Assembly (NCBI GenBank): GCA_009923315.1
Contig: RFTU01000016.1
Coordinates: forward strand, 1-42,111
Length of the DNA: 42,111 nucleotides
Reading direction: 5' to 3'
Source: Betaproteobacteria bacterium
GTDB lineage: Bacteria > Pseudomonadota > Gammaproteobacteria > Burkholderiales > Burkholderiaceae_C
Positions 14,713 to 23,642 of this stretch are shown in pieces. Position 1 is the first letter of the stretch, and every line of letters begins with the position of its first letter. The notes beneath the pieces were generated by a model. That model had not been told where the DNA came from, made no database searches, and saw nothing but the letters and a program-made list of their open reading frames with translations. The position numbers were made by a program, and so were the translations under genes.

Positions 14713-17700
14713 TTAGGCCGCGGTCAAGGCACGCCCGGTCGCCCGTCTCCACACGCCCACGCCGGCGCGCCAGACCATCCGCAGCATCACCAGCGTGGCC
14801 ATGATCTCCAAGCCCGTCACCAGCACGGCCCAGGCCACGCCGCGGCCCTGGCTGCGGCGGTTGAACTTCTCGAACAGGTGGTCGCGCATCAACTCGATCG
14901 AGTCATAAAAACTGGGGATCACCAGCAGGGTGAGGATGGTGGAGGTGATGGTGCCGCCGATGATGGCCACGGCCAAGGGACGGTAGAACTCGCCGCCTTG
15001 GCCCATGCCGATGGCCACCGGCAGCATGCCCGCAATCAGCGCGAAGGTCGTCATCAGAATCGGCCGCAGGCGCTTGCGCCCGGCCGTCATCAGCGCCTCT
15101 TCGCGGTCCACGCCTTCAGCCTCCAGCACACGCGCAGCATCCAGCAGCAAGATCGCGTTCTTGGCGACCAAGCCCATCAGCATGATCACGCCGATCAGGC
15201 TCATCAGGTTCAGCGTGGCGCCGGTCATCAGCAGCGCCAACACCACACCGATCAGCGACAGGGGCAGCGACACCATGACCGCCAGCGGCGCCGTGAAGGA
15301 GCCAAACTGCATCACCAAAATCAGATACATCAGTGCCACACCGGAAACCAGCGCGATGCCCATCTGCTTGAACACTTCCTGCTGGTCCTTGGAGGCGCCG
15401 GCCAAGTCGATGTCATAGCCCGGCGGGAAGTTCATCGAACGCGCCAACTTCACCGCATCGGCCGTCACCTCACCCGGAGAGCGGCCTTGCACGTTGGCCG
15501 CCACACCCACGCTGCGCTTGCCATCAATGTGCTCGATGCGTGACGGCGCCTTGCCCATCGTCACCTGGGCGATCTGGGCCAGGGGCACGGTTTGCCCGGT
15601 GGTGCCGATGGGCACAGGCAAGCGCTCGATGTGGCTGGCGTCCAAGCGATCGGTCGGCATCAGACGAACGGCCACGTCACGCGCTTCACCCGTTGGGTCC
15701 ACCCAGTCCCCGGCCTCCACGCCTGCAAAAGCCACACGCAGGGTGTTGGTCACATCACCGGCGGAAATGCCCAGGGCTGCCGCCAAACCGCGGTCCAGCT
15801 CAATCTGCAACTCATTCTGAGGGGACTGCAGCGACAGCGCCACATCCACGGCGCCCGGCACCTGGCGCAAGCGCTCCATGTAATCTTCCGTCAACTGCAG
15901 CAGCTTGCGTGAATCAGGCCCGGTGAACCGGATCTGCACCGGCTTCTGCGCACCACCGGCCAAATCGTCCAGTACCGAGTACTCCGCGCCCACCAGCACC
16001 TCTATCTTGCGGCGCAGGTCCTTGCCCACCTCCACCGTCAGCCGCTGGCGCGTCTTGCGGTCGCCGATGTCCACATACACCCGGCCGCCGTTGACGTTGA
16101 CCTGCGCGTTGGTGGCCTTGGTCTCGGGCAGCTCACGGGCCAGGGCCGCCGCGGCTTCCACCTTGCGCCGCGCGTACTCCAGGTTCGACGAAGGCGGCGT
16201 TCGCACATCAATGGCCAAAATGCCGTAGTCCGACACCGGCAAGAAACTGGTGCCGCCAAACTTGGCCTGAAGCCCAATCGCACCCATGAAGGTCAGGATC
16301 GCAAAGGCCGTCATCCAGCGCCGATGGTGCAGCGCCCACTCGATGACGCGACCATAGCGGTCAGCCTGGTGGTCGAACCAGTCATTGAAGCGCTGCAGCA
16401 GCCGGGTGATGCCGGACTTGGGGGCCTGTTGATGCCCCGGTGGGTCACCCCAGTAGGCCGACAGCATCGGGTCCAGGGTGAAGGAGATCACCAGGCTGAC
16501 CAACACCGAGGCCACCACCGTCAAGCCGAATGGCCGGAACCACTCTCCCGAGATGCCGGGCATGAAGGCCACCGGGATGAACACGGCCACGATGGAAAAG
16601 GTGGTGGCCGCCACGGCCAAGCCGATCTCGGCTGTGCCCTGCAGCGCCGCCGTGACGCGGTCGGCACCGCGCTCCATGTGGCGCACGATGTTCTCCCGCA
16701 CCACGATGGCGTCGTCGATCAGCACGCCGATGGCCAGGGACAAGCCCAAGAGCGTCATGAAGTTCAGGGTGAAGCCGCACAACCACACCGCGATGAAGGC
16801 GGTCAGCACCGAAGTGGGCAGCGACAGCGCCGTGATGAGGGTCGAGCGCCAAGAGTTCAGGAACACATACACCACGAACACCGTCAGCACCGCACCCAAG
16901 ACCAGGGCCTCGATCACATTGTTCAGGCTGCGCTGCGCGTTCTTTCCCCCGTCTTCGGTGATCGCGATGACCGTTCCCTCCGGCAGCTCGGTCTGTATCG
17001 TCTTGACCAGCTCGCGCACCTCTTGAGCCACCGACACGGTGGAGGCCTCGCGCGAACGCACGATGGACATGCCCACATTGGGCTGGCCGTTGCGTTGGCT
17101 CAGCGAGGTGACTTCCGCGAACCCGTCCTGGATGAGCGCCAGTTGCCCCAGGCGTATCAATTCCGCGCCACTGCGCCGCACCACGATCTGAGCAAATTCC
17201 TCAGGCTGGTCCAGACGCCCCAACAGGCGAATGCTCTGGTCTTCCAGCGTGCCCCGCACCTTGCCCACGGGTGCTGCCGTGTTCTGCTGACGCAAGGCAT
17301 TGATCACCTCATTGACGGTGACGTTCAACTCGCGCATCTTCTGCGCCTGAAGCAGCACGCTCAGTTCACGCCGCAGCGAACCGTAGACGTTGACTTGGGC
17401 CACGCCCGAAATCCCGCGGAAGCGATCGGCCAGCCGATCTTCCACCAGGCGTGAAATCGCCGCATGGCTTTGCGAACTGGACGACACCGCGACCTGCATG
17501 ATGGGCTGCGCTGACGGGTCGATGCGCACGATCACGGGCTCGCGGATCTCGGTGGGGAGCTTGTAACGCACCGAACCCAGTGCGTTGCGCACCTCGTCGG
17601 CACCTTCGACCAGGTCTTTGCCGAACTCGAAGAAGATCTGCACCGAGGCACCGCCCTCGTTGGCACTGGAGCGCACCTCTCGCACACCCGTGACCGACTG

Positions 17701-17913
17701 GAAGGACTTCTCCACACGGTTGAGCAGTTCGCGCTCGACGGTCTCCGGCGACGCACCCGGGTAGGGAATGTTGACCACCAGCAGCGGCAGGGCCACATCA
17801 GGCCGCTCGTTGACCTTGAGCTTGCTCAAGGCGAGCAGCCCCAGGGCCATCAGCCCCAGGATGATGACCACGGTGGCCACCGGGCGGCGGACACTGAAAT
17901 TCGACAGAAACAT
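14713..17913 (-). CDS. RND-family efflux pump inner-membrane subunit
   Basis: Proton-driven multidrug/solute exporter of the AcrB/MexB superfamily, 1066 residues, normal length. The N-terminus MFLSNFSVRRPVATVVIILGL is typical. The proton-relay aspartates are Asp400-Asp401 in VLIDDAIVVRENI and the conserved Lys918 lies in MGLVAKNAILLLDAA. Two large periplasmic loops follow the first and seventh helices. It begins three bases after the adaptor stop, so the two are co-transcribed. No TolC-like outer-membrane gene is in the window. Substrate range cannot be predicted. Confidence 0.94.
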   Translation of the reverse strand: MFLSNFSVRRPVATVVIILGLMALGLLALSKLKVNERPDVALPLLVVNIPYPGASPETVERELLNRVEKSFQSVTGVREVRSSANEGGASVQIFFEFGKDLVEGADEVRNALGSVRYKLPTEIREPVIVRIDPSAQPIMQVAVSSSSQSHAAISRLVEDRLADRFRGISGVAQVNVYGSLRRELSVLLQAQKMRELNVTVNEVINALRQQNTAAPVGKVRGTLEDQSIRLLGRLDQPEEFAQIVVRRSGAELIRLGQLALIQDGFAEVTSLSQRNGQPNVGMSIVRSREASTVSVAQEVRELVKTIQTELPEGTVIAITEDGGKNAQRSLNNVIEALVLGAVLTVFVVYVFLNSWRSTLITALSLPTSVLTAFIAVWLCGFTLNFMTLLGLSLAIGVLIDDAIVVRENIVRHMERGADRVTAALQGTAEIGLAVAATTFSIVAVFIPVAFMPGISGEWFRPFGLTVVASVLVSLVISFTLDPMLSAYWGDPPGHQQAPKSGITRLLQRFNDWFDHQADRYGRVIEWALHHRRWMTAFAILTFMGAIGLQAKFGGTSFLPVSDYGILAIDVRTPPSSNLEYARRKVEAAAALARELPETKATNAQVNVNGGRVYVDIGDRKTRQRLTVEVGKDLRRKIEVLVGAEYSVLDDLAGGAQKPVQIRFTGPDSRKLLQLTEDYMERLRQVPGAVDVALSLQSPQNELQIELDRGLAAALGISAGDVTNTLRVAFAGVEAGDWVDPTGEARDVAVRLMPTDRLDASHIERLPVPIGTTGQTVPLAQIAQVTMGKAPSRIEHIDGKRSVGVAANVQGRSPGEVTADAVKLARSMNFPPGYDIDLAGASKDQQEVFKQMGIALVSGVALMYLILVMQFGSFTAPLAVMVSLPLSLIGVVLALLMTGATLNLMSLIGVIMLMGLVAKNAILLLDAARVLEAEGVDREEALMTAGRKRLRPILMTTFALIAGMLPVAIGMGQGGEFYRPLAVAIIGGTITSTILTLLVIPSFYDSIELMRDHLFEKFNRRSQGRGVAWAVLVTGLEIMATLVMLRMVWRAGVGVWRRATGRALTAA

Positions 17914-17916
17914 CGA

Positions 17917-19044
17917 TCAGCCCTCGCGCACGGTGTAGCGCTGGCCGTCCACCGGGCGGCTGCCCGGGCTGCGCAACACCTGGTCACCAGCCTTCAGGCC
18001 TTGGGTGACCACGAAGAGGCCGGTCCGCACATCGCGCGGCTGAACGCTGACCGGCACCCGCTTGAGGGTCCCCCCCTGCAGGGCCCACACCGTCAGCTGG
18101 TCACCCTGGCGCACCAGCGCGGTTTCCGGCACGGCCAGCACCGTGGGCGCCTGGGCATCCACCGAGCCCTCGGCGTAGAGGCCCGCGATGAGCCCCGCGC
18201 GCCCGGGGGCGCCGACCAAATCCACGACCACCGCCACCTGGCGCGAAACCGGTTGGGCCACTGAATCGATGCGGCGAATGCGACCGTCTCGCTCGGCCGG
18301 CTCAACCCCTTGAACGCGAATCTTGACCGCCTGGCCCACGCGAAGCTCACCCACGCGCTCGGCCGGCACCAGGGCCTCCATTCGCAGGCTGGCTGGGTCG
18401 ATCACCTGTACCAACTCCTTGCCCATGGTCGCCGTGTCGCCGGCGGACACCTTGCGAGCGGCCAAGACACCATCAAAGGGCGCCCGGACTTCGGTGCGCT
18501 CGAGTTGCTGGCGGGCCGTGGCCACACGGGCTTTGGCCGCGACCTGTTCACTTTGCGCCAAGTTGCGCCGCACCTCGGAGTCTTCCATCGCCTGGACCGA
18601 GCTCATGCCCTGGGACTGAAGGGACTTCAGACGTTGGAAGGTCCGCTCGGCTCCCTCCAATGAGCGCTCGGCCGCGCGCAGCGCCTCTTCGGCCGACACC
18701 AACGTATCGCGGATGGCCGCGTCGTCCAGCTTGACCAAGAGCTCACCGCGCTTGACCGGCTCACCGTTGTCGCGCACCACCCTGAGCACCACCGAGCCCA
18801 CTTCGGCCCGAAGGTCAGCCCGGCGCTCGGCCTGGATGGCCCCGGTGAGCGCCGCACCCACCAGCGCCGCCCCGCTGCGGCCGGCCACCCAAATGTCTTC
18901 ACTGCCCAGGCTCAGCACCGCGGGTTCGGCCTGTTGGGTCTTCTGGGCCTGCTGGGGCGACTGAGCACCACCGCACGCGACCAACACGGCAGCCGCCCAC
19001 CACACACCCAGAGCCCACGCGGCCCTTGTCCATCCCTGATTCAA
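17917..19044 (-). CDS. RND efflux periplasmic adaptor lipoprotein
   Basis: Membrane-fusion protein linking the pump to an outer-membrane channel, 375 residues. With a TTG start at 19044 the protein begins with a lipoprotein signal ending LVAC (Cys24). GGAG lies seven bases before this TTG, and no ATG lies suitably close; the ATG at 19185 would give 47 polar, non-signal residues. After the lipobox come the biotinyl-like/lipoyl half (DNGEPVKRGELLVKLDD), a coiled-coil hairpin (residues roughly 115-175, with EEALRAAERSLEGAERTF), the second lipoyl half (VRAPFDGVLAARKVSAGD) and beta-barrel domains. Co-transcribed with the pump. Confidence 0.88.
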   Translation of the reverse strand: MNQGWTRAAWALGVWWAAAVLVACGGAQSPQQAQKTQQAEPAVLSLGSEDIWVAGRSGAALVGAALTGAIQAERRADLRAEVGSVVLRVVRDNGEPVKRGELLVKLDDAAIRDTLVSAEEALRAAERSLEGAERTFQRLKSLQSQGMSSVQAMEDSEVRRNLAQSEQVAAKARVATARQQLERTEVRAPFDGVLAARKVSAGDTATMGKELVQVIDPASLRMEALVPAERVGELRVGQAVKIRVQGVEPAERDGRIRRIDSVAQPVSRQVAVVVDLVGAPGRAGLIAGLYAEGSVDAQAPTVLAVPETALVRQGDQLTVWALQGGTLKRVPVSVQPRDVRTGLFVVTQGLKAGDQVLRSPGSRPVDGQRYTVREG

Positions 19045-19226
19045 ATCGGTTCTCCGCTCGTTCGGCCAAGGCCCATGGCTCGGTCGGCCGAAAGGTCTAT
19101 CGGCCTGGTGATCACGACACCTTCGGGTTGTGGGGCGCTCGGGCTCGGTTGCGCGTGGGCGCCCCATCGTCCACCACCCGTCCAAGCCCCCACCGCGAAG
19201 TGCGGCTCAGCCGGAAAGACGGCCCC
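19045..19226 (-). promoter_or_regulatory. Leader region of the RND operon with two stem-loops
   Basis: The gap upstream of the adaptor holds two perfect inverted repeats: TTCGGCC (19061-19067) with GGCCGAA (19086-19092), and TGGGGCGC (19131-19138) with GCGCCCCA (19159-19166). Either could be an operator or a leader hairpin of the efflux mRNA. No regulator gene is adjacent and no clear -35/-10 pair was found. Confidence 0.35.
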
Positions 19227-19251
19227 AAAAAAGCGAAGGATAAACCCTTGC
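19227..19251 (-). terminator. Intrinsic terminator after the ABC importer operon
   Basis: On the minus strand GCAAGG, loop GTTTAT, then CCTTCGC forms a short stem (one bulged C), immediately followed by six T residues. It lies 17 bases past the stop of the ATPase gene and separates the ABC operon from the RND operon. Confidence 0.6.
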
Positions 19252-19267
19252 AGCGGCCCGCGCGTGT

Positions 19268-20395
19268 TCAGCGCGGCAGCAACCGCGCCTGCGAAAGGTC
19301 TAAGCCCACGAGCACCGACTGCCCCACTCCACGCGGCACCTGAGCGGCCCGGTGGGGCGCATCCACATGAAGACCCAGCGCTTGCGCCGATGCATCTGCC
19401 AAGCGATAGCGGACGAATTCGCCCAGAAACTCCCGGTCTTGCACGGTGGCCGTGAGCCAGAGGAGCTGCTCGCCACCGGAAGTGCCGGGTTCACGCAGGA
19501 CGGCGTGGTGGGGCCGTGAACACAGCCAAGCCGCCTCACCGGGCTTCAGTCGATGCGCGGCCGCAGCCGAGGGCACCTGCACGATGGCCGACACCGCGCC
19601 GCCCACCTCCAGCACCCAGGCGCCGTCACCCCCGGCCTCAAGCCCTGGTGCGGACTTCACGACCACCGGCAGGGCATTCATCGTCCCCACAAAATGCGCG
19701 ACGAAGGCATTGACCGGCTCGTCATACAACTGCATCGGCGTGCCCACCTGCTGAACCACACCTTGGTCCAGCACAGCCATGCGGTCGGCCGTGGTCATGG
19801 CCTCTTCCTGGTCGTGGGTGACGAAGACGGTGGTCAGGCCCAAACGCCGCTGCAAAGACAACAACTCCTGGCGCATCTGCACCCGCAGGGTCTTGTCGAG
19901 ATTGGACAACGGCTCATCGAGCAACAGCACCTGCGGCTCGACCACCAGGGTTCGCGCCAGCGCCACGCGCTGCTGCTGCCCACCGGAAAGCTGCGAGGGT
20001 CGGCGCTGTCCGTAGGCCGACAAGCCCACCATCTCCAATGCCGCCCCCACGCGGGTGGCCATCTGCGCCTTGTCCACGCGCCGCTCGACCAAGCCGAAGG
20101 CCACGTTGTCCCAAACGCTCAGGTGCGGCCACAGCGCGTAGTTCTGGAACACCAAGCCCACCGGGCGCCGCCAGGTCTCCAAGTCGGTGATGTCCTGGCC
20201 ATCGACCAACAGTTGTCCGTTGGTGTGCCGATTGAAGCCAGCGATCAAGCGCAGCAGGGAGCTCTTGCCCGAACCGGAAGGGCCCAAGAGCGCAAAAAAC
20301 TCACCCGGGGCGATGTCCAGGTTCACGTCGCGCAAGACCTCGGTCGAGCCGTATGACAACCGGATATTGCGGCATTGGACACTGACCTTCTTCAT
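19268..20395 (-). CDS. ABC importer ATP-binding protein, ferric iron/phosphonate/spermidine type
   Basis: Cytoplasmic ATPase of the neighbouring importer, 375 residues. Walker A is GPSGSGKSS (residues 38-46), followed by the Q-loop region LVFQNYALWPH, signature LSGGQQQRVALARTL, Walker B VLLLDEPLSNLD, H-loop VTHDQEEAM, and a C-terminal regulatory TOBE-like domain from about residue 240. The start is ATG 20395 (MKKVSVQ) with GAGG seven bases upstream; the frame is open further upstream, but that part overlaps the permease gene. It is the last gene of binding protein-permease-ATPase. Confidence 0.92.
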   Translation of the reverse strand: MKKVSVQCRNIRLSYGSTEVLRDVNLDIAPGEFFALLGPSGSGKSSLLRLIAGFNRHTNGQLLVDGQDITDLETWRRPVGLVFQNYALWPHLSVWDNVAFGLVERRVDKAQMATRVGAALEMVGLSAYGQRRPSQLSGGQQQRVALARTLVVEPQVLLLDEPLSNLDKTLRVQMRQELLSLQRRLGLTTVFVTHDQEEAMTTADRMAVLDQGVVQQVGTPMQLYDEPVNAFVAHFVGTMNALPVVVKSAPGLEAGGDGAWVLEVGGAVSAIVQVPSAAAAHRLKPGEAAWLCSRPHHAVLREPGTSGGEQLLWLTATVQDREFLGEFVRYRLADASAQALGLHVDAPHRAAQVPRGVGQSVLVGLDLSQARLLPR

Positions 20396-20424
20396 CGTGA
20401 AGCCTCGTTTTCGCGGGGCCGATT

Positions 20425-22101
20425 TCAATGGGCCCGATCGGTGAGCGCTTGCGTACGCTGCACCACCACATGCGACACATAGGTGCCCACGGCCACCACC
20501 GCAATGGCCAGAACACCCAAGGCAGCACCTGGCCCGCGCCCGGCCACGCTTTGCATGTACAGATAGATGCCATAGCTCATGGGGGCTTGGGAGTCGGCCG
20601 ACACCAGCAAGATGGTGGCCGACAGCTCCACGGCCGCGGTGATGAAACTGGTCACAAAGCCCGCCAGGATGCCGCCACCCATCAGCGGCACCACCACGCG
20701 CCGGATGGTGCGAGCCCGCGTGGCGCCCAGGCTCTGCGCCGCCTCTTCCAGCGACACATGCAGCTGCTGCAGCGCGGCCATGCAGCTGCGCAAGGCATAC
20801 GGCAGGCGCCGCACCGCATAGGCCAGCATGATGGCCACCCAGGTGCCGGTGATGAGCATCTCGGTGCCCGGCACCGTGATGCCCTTGAACAGCCGCAGGA
20901 AGCCAATGGCCAGCACGATACCCGGCACCGCCAATGACGCCGTGGCGATCCCATCCAGCCACTGCCGTGCCGGCAATTGTGTGCGCAGGATCAGGTAGGC
21001 GATGGCCACGCCCAGCACCACATCCAAGAGCGCGGCCAAGCCGCAGTACAACAGGGTGTTGCGGATCATTCCGGTGCTCTCACTGAACACGGTGGCGTAG
21101 TGGGCCAGCGTGTAGGCATCGGGCAAGGGCGAAAAGCTCCACACCTTGGCAAAGGACAACAGCAGCACCCCCACATGAGGCGACAACGTGACCAGCAGCA
21201 CCACGGCGATCCAGGCGTACGCACCCAGCGATCCCCACCGAGACAGCTCCCGCCGCTGCAGCCCCGTGCCGCCCTTTTGCAGGGTGGAAAAGTCGCGGCG
21301 CTTGAGGACCTGCGCCGACAGCGCCATCGCCGCAATCGAGAAGCCGATCATGATCACGCTGATCACATAGCCCAGCGGGTCTTCCAGGCCCACCTGCGTG
21401 ATGCGCAGGTAGGCCTGAGGCGCCAACAGGTTGGTCTGGCCCATCACCAGCGGCGTACCCAGGTCGTCAAATACCTTCACGAAGACCAGCGACGCGCCGG
21501 CCACAAAGCCCGGCAAGGACAGCGGAAACACCACGCGCCAAAACAGCCGCCAACCGCGGCAGCCCAGGTTCAGTGCCGCTTCTTCCATCGCACCATCGAT
21601 GTTGCGCAGCGCCACCGTCAGGTTCATCAAGATGAAGGGAAAGTAGTGGATGGCCTCCACGAACACCACGCCGTTCAAGCCCTCCATGATGGGCAGGGTG
21701 ATGCCCAAGGCGTCCTGCAGCAGAAGGTTCACTGAGCCACTGCGCCCGAAGATGAGCTGCAAGGCCACGGCGCCCACGAAGGGCGGCATGATCAGGGGCA
21801 GGACACCCAAGGTCTGGATCAACAGGGCCCCGCGAAACTTGAACCGCACGGTGAGCACGGCCAGCGGCACGGCCAGCACCGTGGCCCACACGGCTGACAT
21901 CAGGGCCACATAAAGACTGTTGAAGAAAGCCTCGCGCATGAGCGCTTGGCCAAAAAAGGCGCTGAAATGGCTGAATGTGGGGCTGTTGTCGGCATCCAAG
22001 AAGGCGATGACGAACACCTGCCCGACCGGTAGCACGAAGAACAGCAGCAGAAAGGCCAGCACCAAGGCGCCGACCGTCCACACCCCCACACCGATGCGCA
22101 T
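20425..22101 (-). CDS. ABC importer fused (double) permease, AfuB/ThiP/phosphonate type
   Basis: Inner-membrane subunit, 558 residues, consisting of two BinB-type permease halves in one chain: the first about residues 10-275, the second about 300-550. Each half carries an EAA-like loop: EEAALNLGCRGWRLFWRVVFPL in the first and EEAAQSLGATRARTIRRVVVPL in the second. This double architecture is characteristic of the ferric iron, thiamine and 2-aminoethylphosphonate importer groups. It starts nine bases after the binding-protein stop and is followed 29 bases later by the ATPase. Confidence 0.9.
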   Translation of the reverse strand: MRIGVGVWTVGALVLAFLLLFFVLPVGQVFVIAFLDADNSPTFSHFSAFFGQALMREAFFNSLYVALMSAVWATVLAVPLAVLTVRFKFRGALLIQTLGVLPLIMPPFVGAVALQLIFGRSGSVNLLLQDALGITLPIMEGLNGVVFVEAIHYFPFILMNLTVALRNIDGAMEEAALNLGCRGWRLFWRVVFPLSLPGFVAGASLVFVKVFDDLGTPLVMGQTNLLAPQAYLRITQVGLEDPLGYVISVIMIGFSIAAMALSAQVLKRRDFSTLQKGGTGLQRRELSRWGSLGAYAWIAVVLLVTLSPHVGVLLLSFAKVWSFSPLPDAYTLAHYATVFSESTGMIRNTLLYCGLAALLDVVLGVAIAYLILRTQLPARQWLDGIATASLAVPGIVLAIGFLRLFKGITVPGTEMLITGTWVAIMLAYAVRRLPYALRSCMAALQQLHVSLEEAAQSLGATRARTIRRVVVPLMGGGILAGFVTSFITAAVELSATILLVSADSQAPMSYGIYLYMQSVAGRGPGAALGVLAIAVVAVGTYVSHVVVQRTQALTDRAH

Positions 22102-22110
22102 GCCTTGGGC

Positions 22111-23451
22111 TTACTTCAATGCCACCAGCGCCTGCTCCGCCAGGCTTCGGGCGCGCTCGTAGTTTTGCTTGGCGCTGGTGTTCCAGTGGTTCTCCAGTGC
22201 CGTTACGCCCTTGTTGACCGCCGCATCTTTCTTGTTGGCCGCAAACATCGCGAGGAAGGCCTGATCAGCCACCTTGGCCGTGTCCACCACTGGCGTGTAG
22301 GCGGCCTCGCGTGCCTCCTTCACCAGTTGCGCCGCCTTCGGGTTGGCCTTTTTGGCCATCGCGGCTTCGGCCGCATGGATGGCCTTGGTGGCCGCCTGCA
22401 ACTCCTTGAGCCGGAACGTGATCGTTTGGTCGAACACGGCCGACACCACGTTGTAGCGGGCCTCACTCAAGTCCGAGTTGAACTGCACCTTGGCCCGCTT
22501 GGCGATCTCAAAGGGATTGGGATAACCCGCCGGCGCCTTGCCCCCCATGGACTCGGGCGGCATGATGGGCAGACGGGAAATCTTGGGGTCGTACAGCAAC
22601 TGCTGGCCTTCGAGCGACACGGTGTAGCTGATGAACTTCTTGGCCTCGTCCCTGTTCTTGGCGCCCACCACCAGGCCGATGTTGGCCGGCACCACCGCGG
22701 TCACGTCGGGGTAGTGAAAGTCCACCGGAAAGCCCGAGTACTTGCCCGCAAGACCGAAGAAGTCGATCACCAGGCCGATGCCAAACTGTCCATTGTTCAC
22801 GCCGTCGGGCACCCCAAAACTGCGCTCGGTGATGGCCGCACAGTTGCCCGCAATCTGCAGGATCTGAGACCAGCCCTTGTCCCAGCCCTCGCCCTGCAGC
22901 ATGGTCTCCACCGTCAGGTGTGTGGTGCCCGATCGCGACGGTGAGCTCATGGCCAGGTGCCCGAAGTACAGCGGCTTGACCAGTTCGGCCCACTGCTTGG
23001 GAGGGGGCAGTTTGTTGGCGGCCACGTAGCGGGTGTTCCACATGATCCCGTAGCCGGCGAGCGCCTGGCCCAGGTACTTGAAGTCCGCCGGGTTGATGGG
23101 GTAGGCGCCCACCTTGGTCGGCGCGGCCTTGTTCACCAAATCGGGAATGGCTTCCAGCAGGCCCTGTCCGGCCAGCACCTCGAAGGCGTCTGGCGCAGAG
23201 GCCCAGAACACATCGGGGCGCTGCCCCACCGGCAGTTCACGGATGTAGGCCATGCCCTGCACCGTGTTCTTGTTGAGGATCTCGATGCGAATGCCAGGGT
23301 TGGCCTTCTCAAAGGTGGTCTTGTAGGCTTGGGTGAGCTCCTTGGGGAAGGAGGTGACCACGGTGACGGTTCCCGCCCAGGCCTGGGTGCAAGCCCAGGC
23401 CAACGCAAGCACCGCTGCGCATCGGACCGCTCCCGCAGCTTGTTTCGTCAT
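22111..23451 (-). CDS. ABC importer periplasmic binding protein, ferric iron/thiamine/phosphonate type
   Basis: 446 residues with a signal peptide (1 to about 26, ending TQAWAG). The mature start TVTVVTSFPKELTQAYKTTFEK and PGIRIEILNKNT, with RPDVFWASAPDAFEVL, place it in the type II binding proteins near AfuA/FbpA and the phosphonate and thiamine receptors. A C-terminal helical, lysine/alanine-rich extension of roughly 90 residues (after SDLSEARYNVVSAVFDQTI) makes it longer than the usual 330-360. GGAG lies seven bases before the ATG. It is divergent from the citryl-CoA lyase gene; the ligand could be a metal chelate or an organic anion. I do not assign one. Confidence 0.85.
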   Translation of the reverse strand: MTKQAAGAVRCAAVLALAWACTQAWAGTVTVVTSFPKELTQAYKTTFEKANPGIRIEILNKNTVQGMAYIRELPVGQRPDVFWASAPDAFEVLAGQGLLEAIPDLVNKAAPTKVGAYPINPADFKYLGQALAGYGIMWNTRYVAANKLPPPKQWAELVKPLYFGHLAMSSPSRSGTTHLTVETMLQGEGWDKGWSQILQIAGNCAAITERSFGVPDGVNNGQFGIGLVIDFFGLAGKYSGFPVDFHYPDVTAVVPANIGLVVGAKNRDEAKKFISYTVSLEGQQLLYDPKISRLPIMPPESMGGKAPAGYPNPFEIAKRAKVQFNSDLSEARYNVVSAVFDQTITFRLKELQAATKAIHAAEAAMAKKANPKAAQLVKEAREAAYTPVVDTAKVADQAFLAMFAANKKDAAVNKGVTALENHWNTSAKQNYERARSLAEQALVALK

Positions 23452-23510
23452 CTTCGCTCTCCAAGTGTCGACGCCCTGCGCGAATGCTATCGATCGGAAT
23501 CGGCTTTCTG

Positions 23511-23543
23511 GCCCATGCCCCTACAGGGACTTCCCGTATGGGC
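23511..23543. promoter_or_regulatory. Inverted repeat in divergent promoter region
   Basis: GCCCAT (23511-23516) and ATGGGC (23538-23543) flank smaller symmetric elements (CCC-TACA-GGG and GGG-ACTT-CCC). It lies between the divergent binding-protein gene and the citryl-CoA lyase gene. It may be an operator; the long spacer lowers confidence. Confidence 0.3.
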
Positions 23544-23642
23544 GCCCTGCAAAAGCGCTCAGCATCCGACACGGGCCATCCTCGGGAAATCACGAGCGGG
23601 CGCCCTTTGCACACCGCGCCGTGTTGCATGCACACTCGCGCC

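Noticed and set aside
20396-20962. N-terminal extension of the ABC ATPase (564 residues)
   Set aside because: It overlaps the permease gene in another frame; the ATPase begins at ATG 20395 with GAGG upstream.
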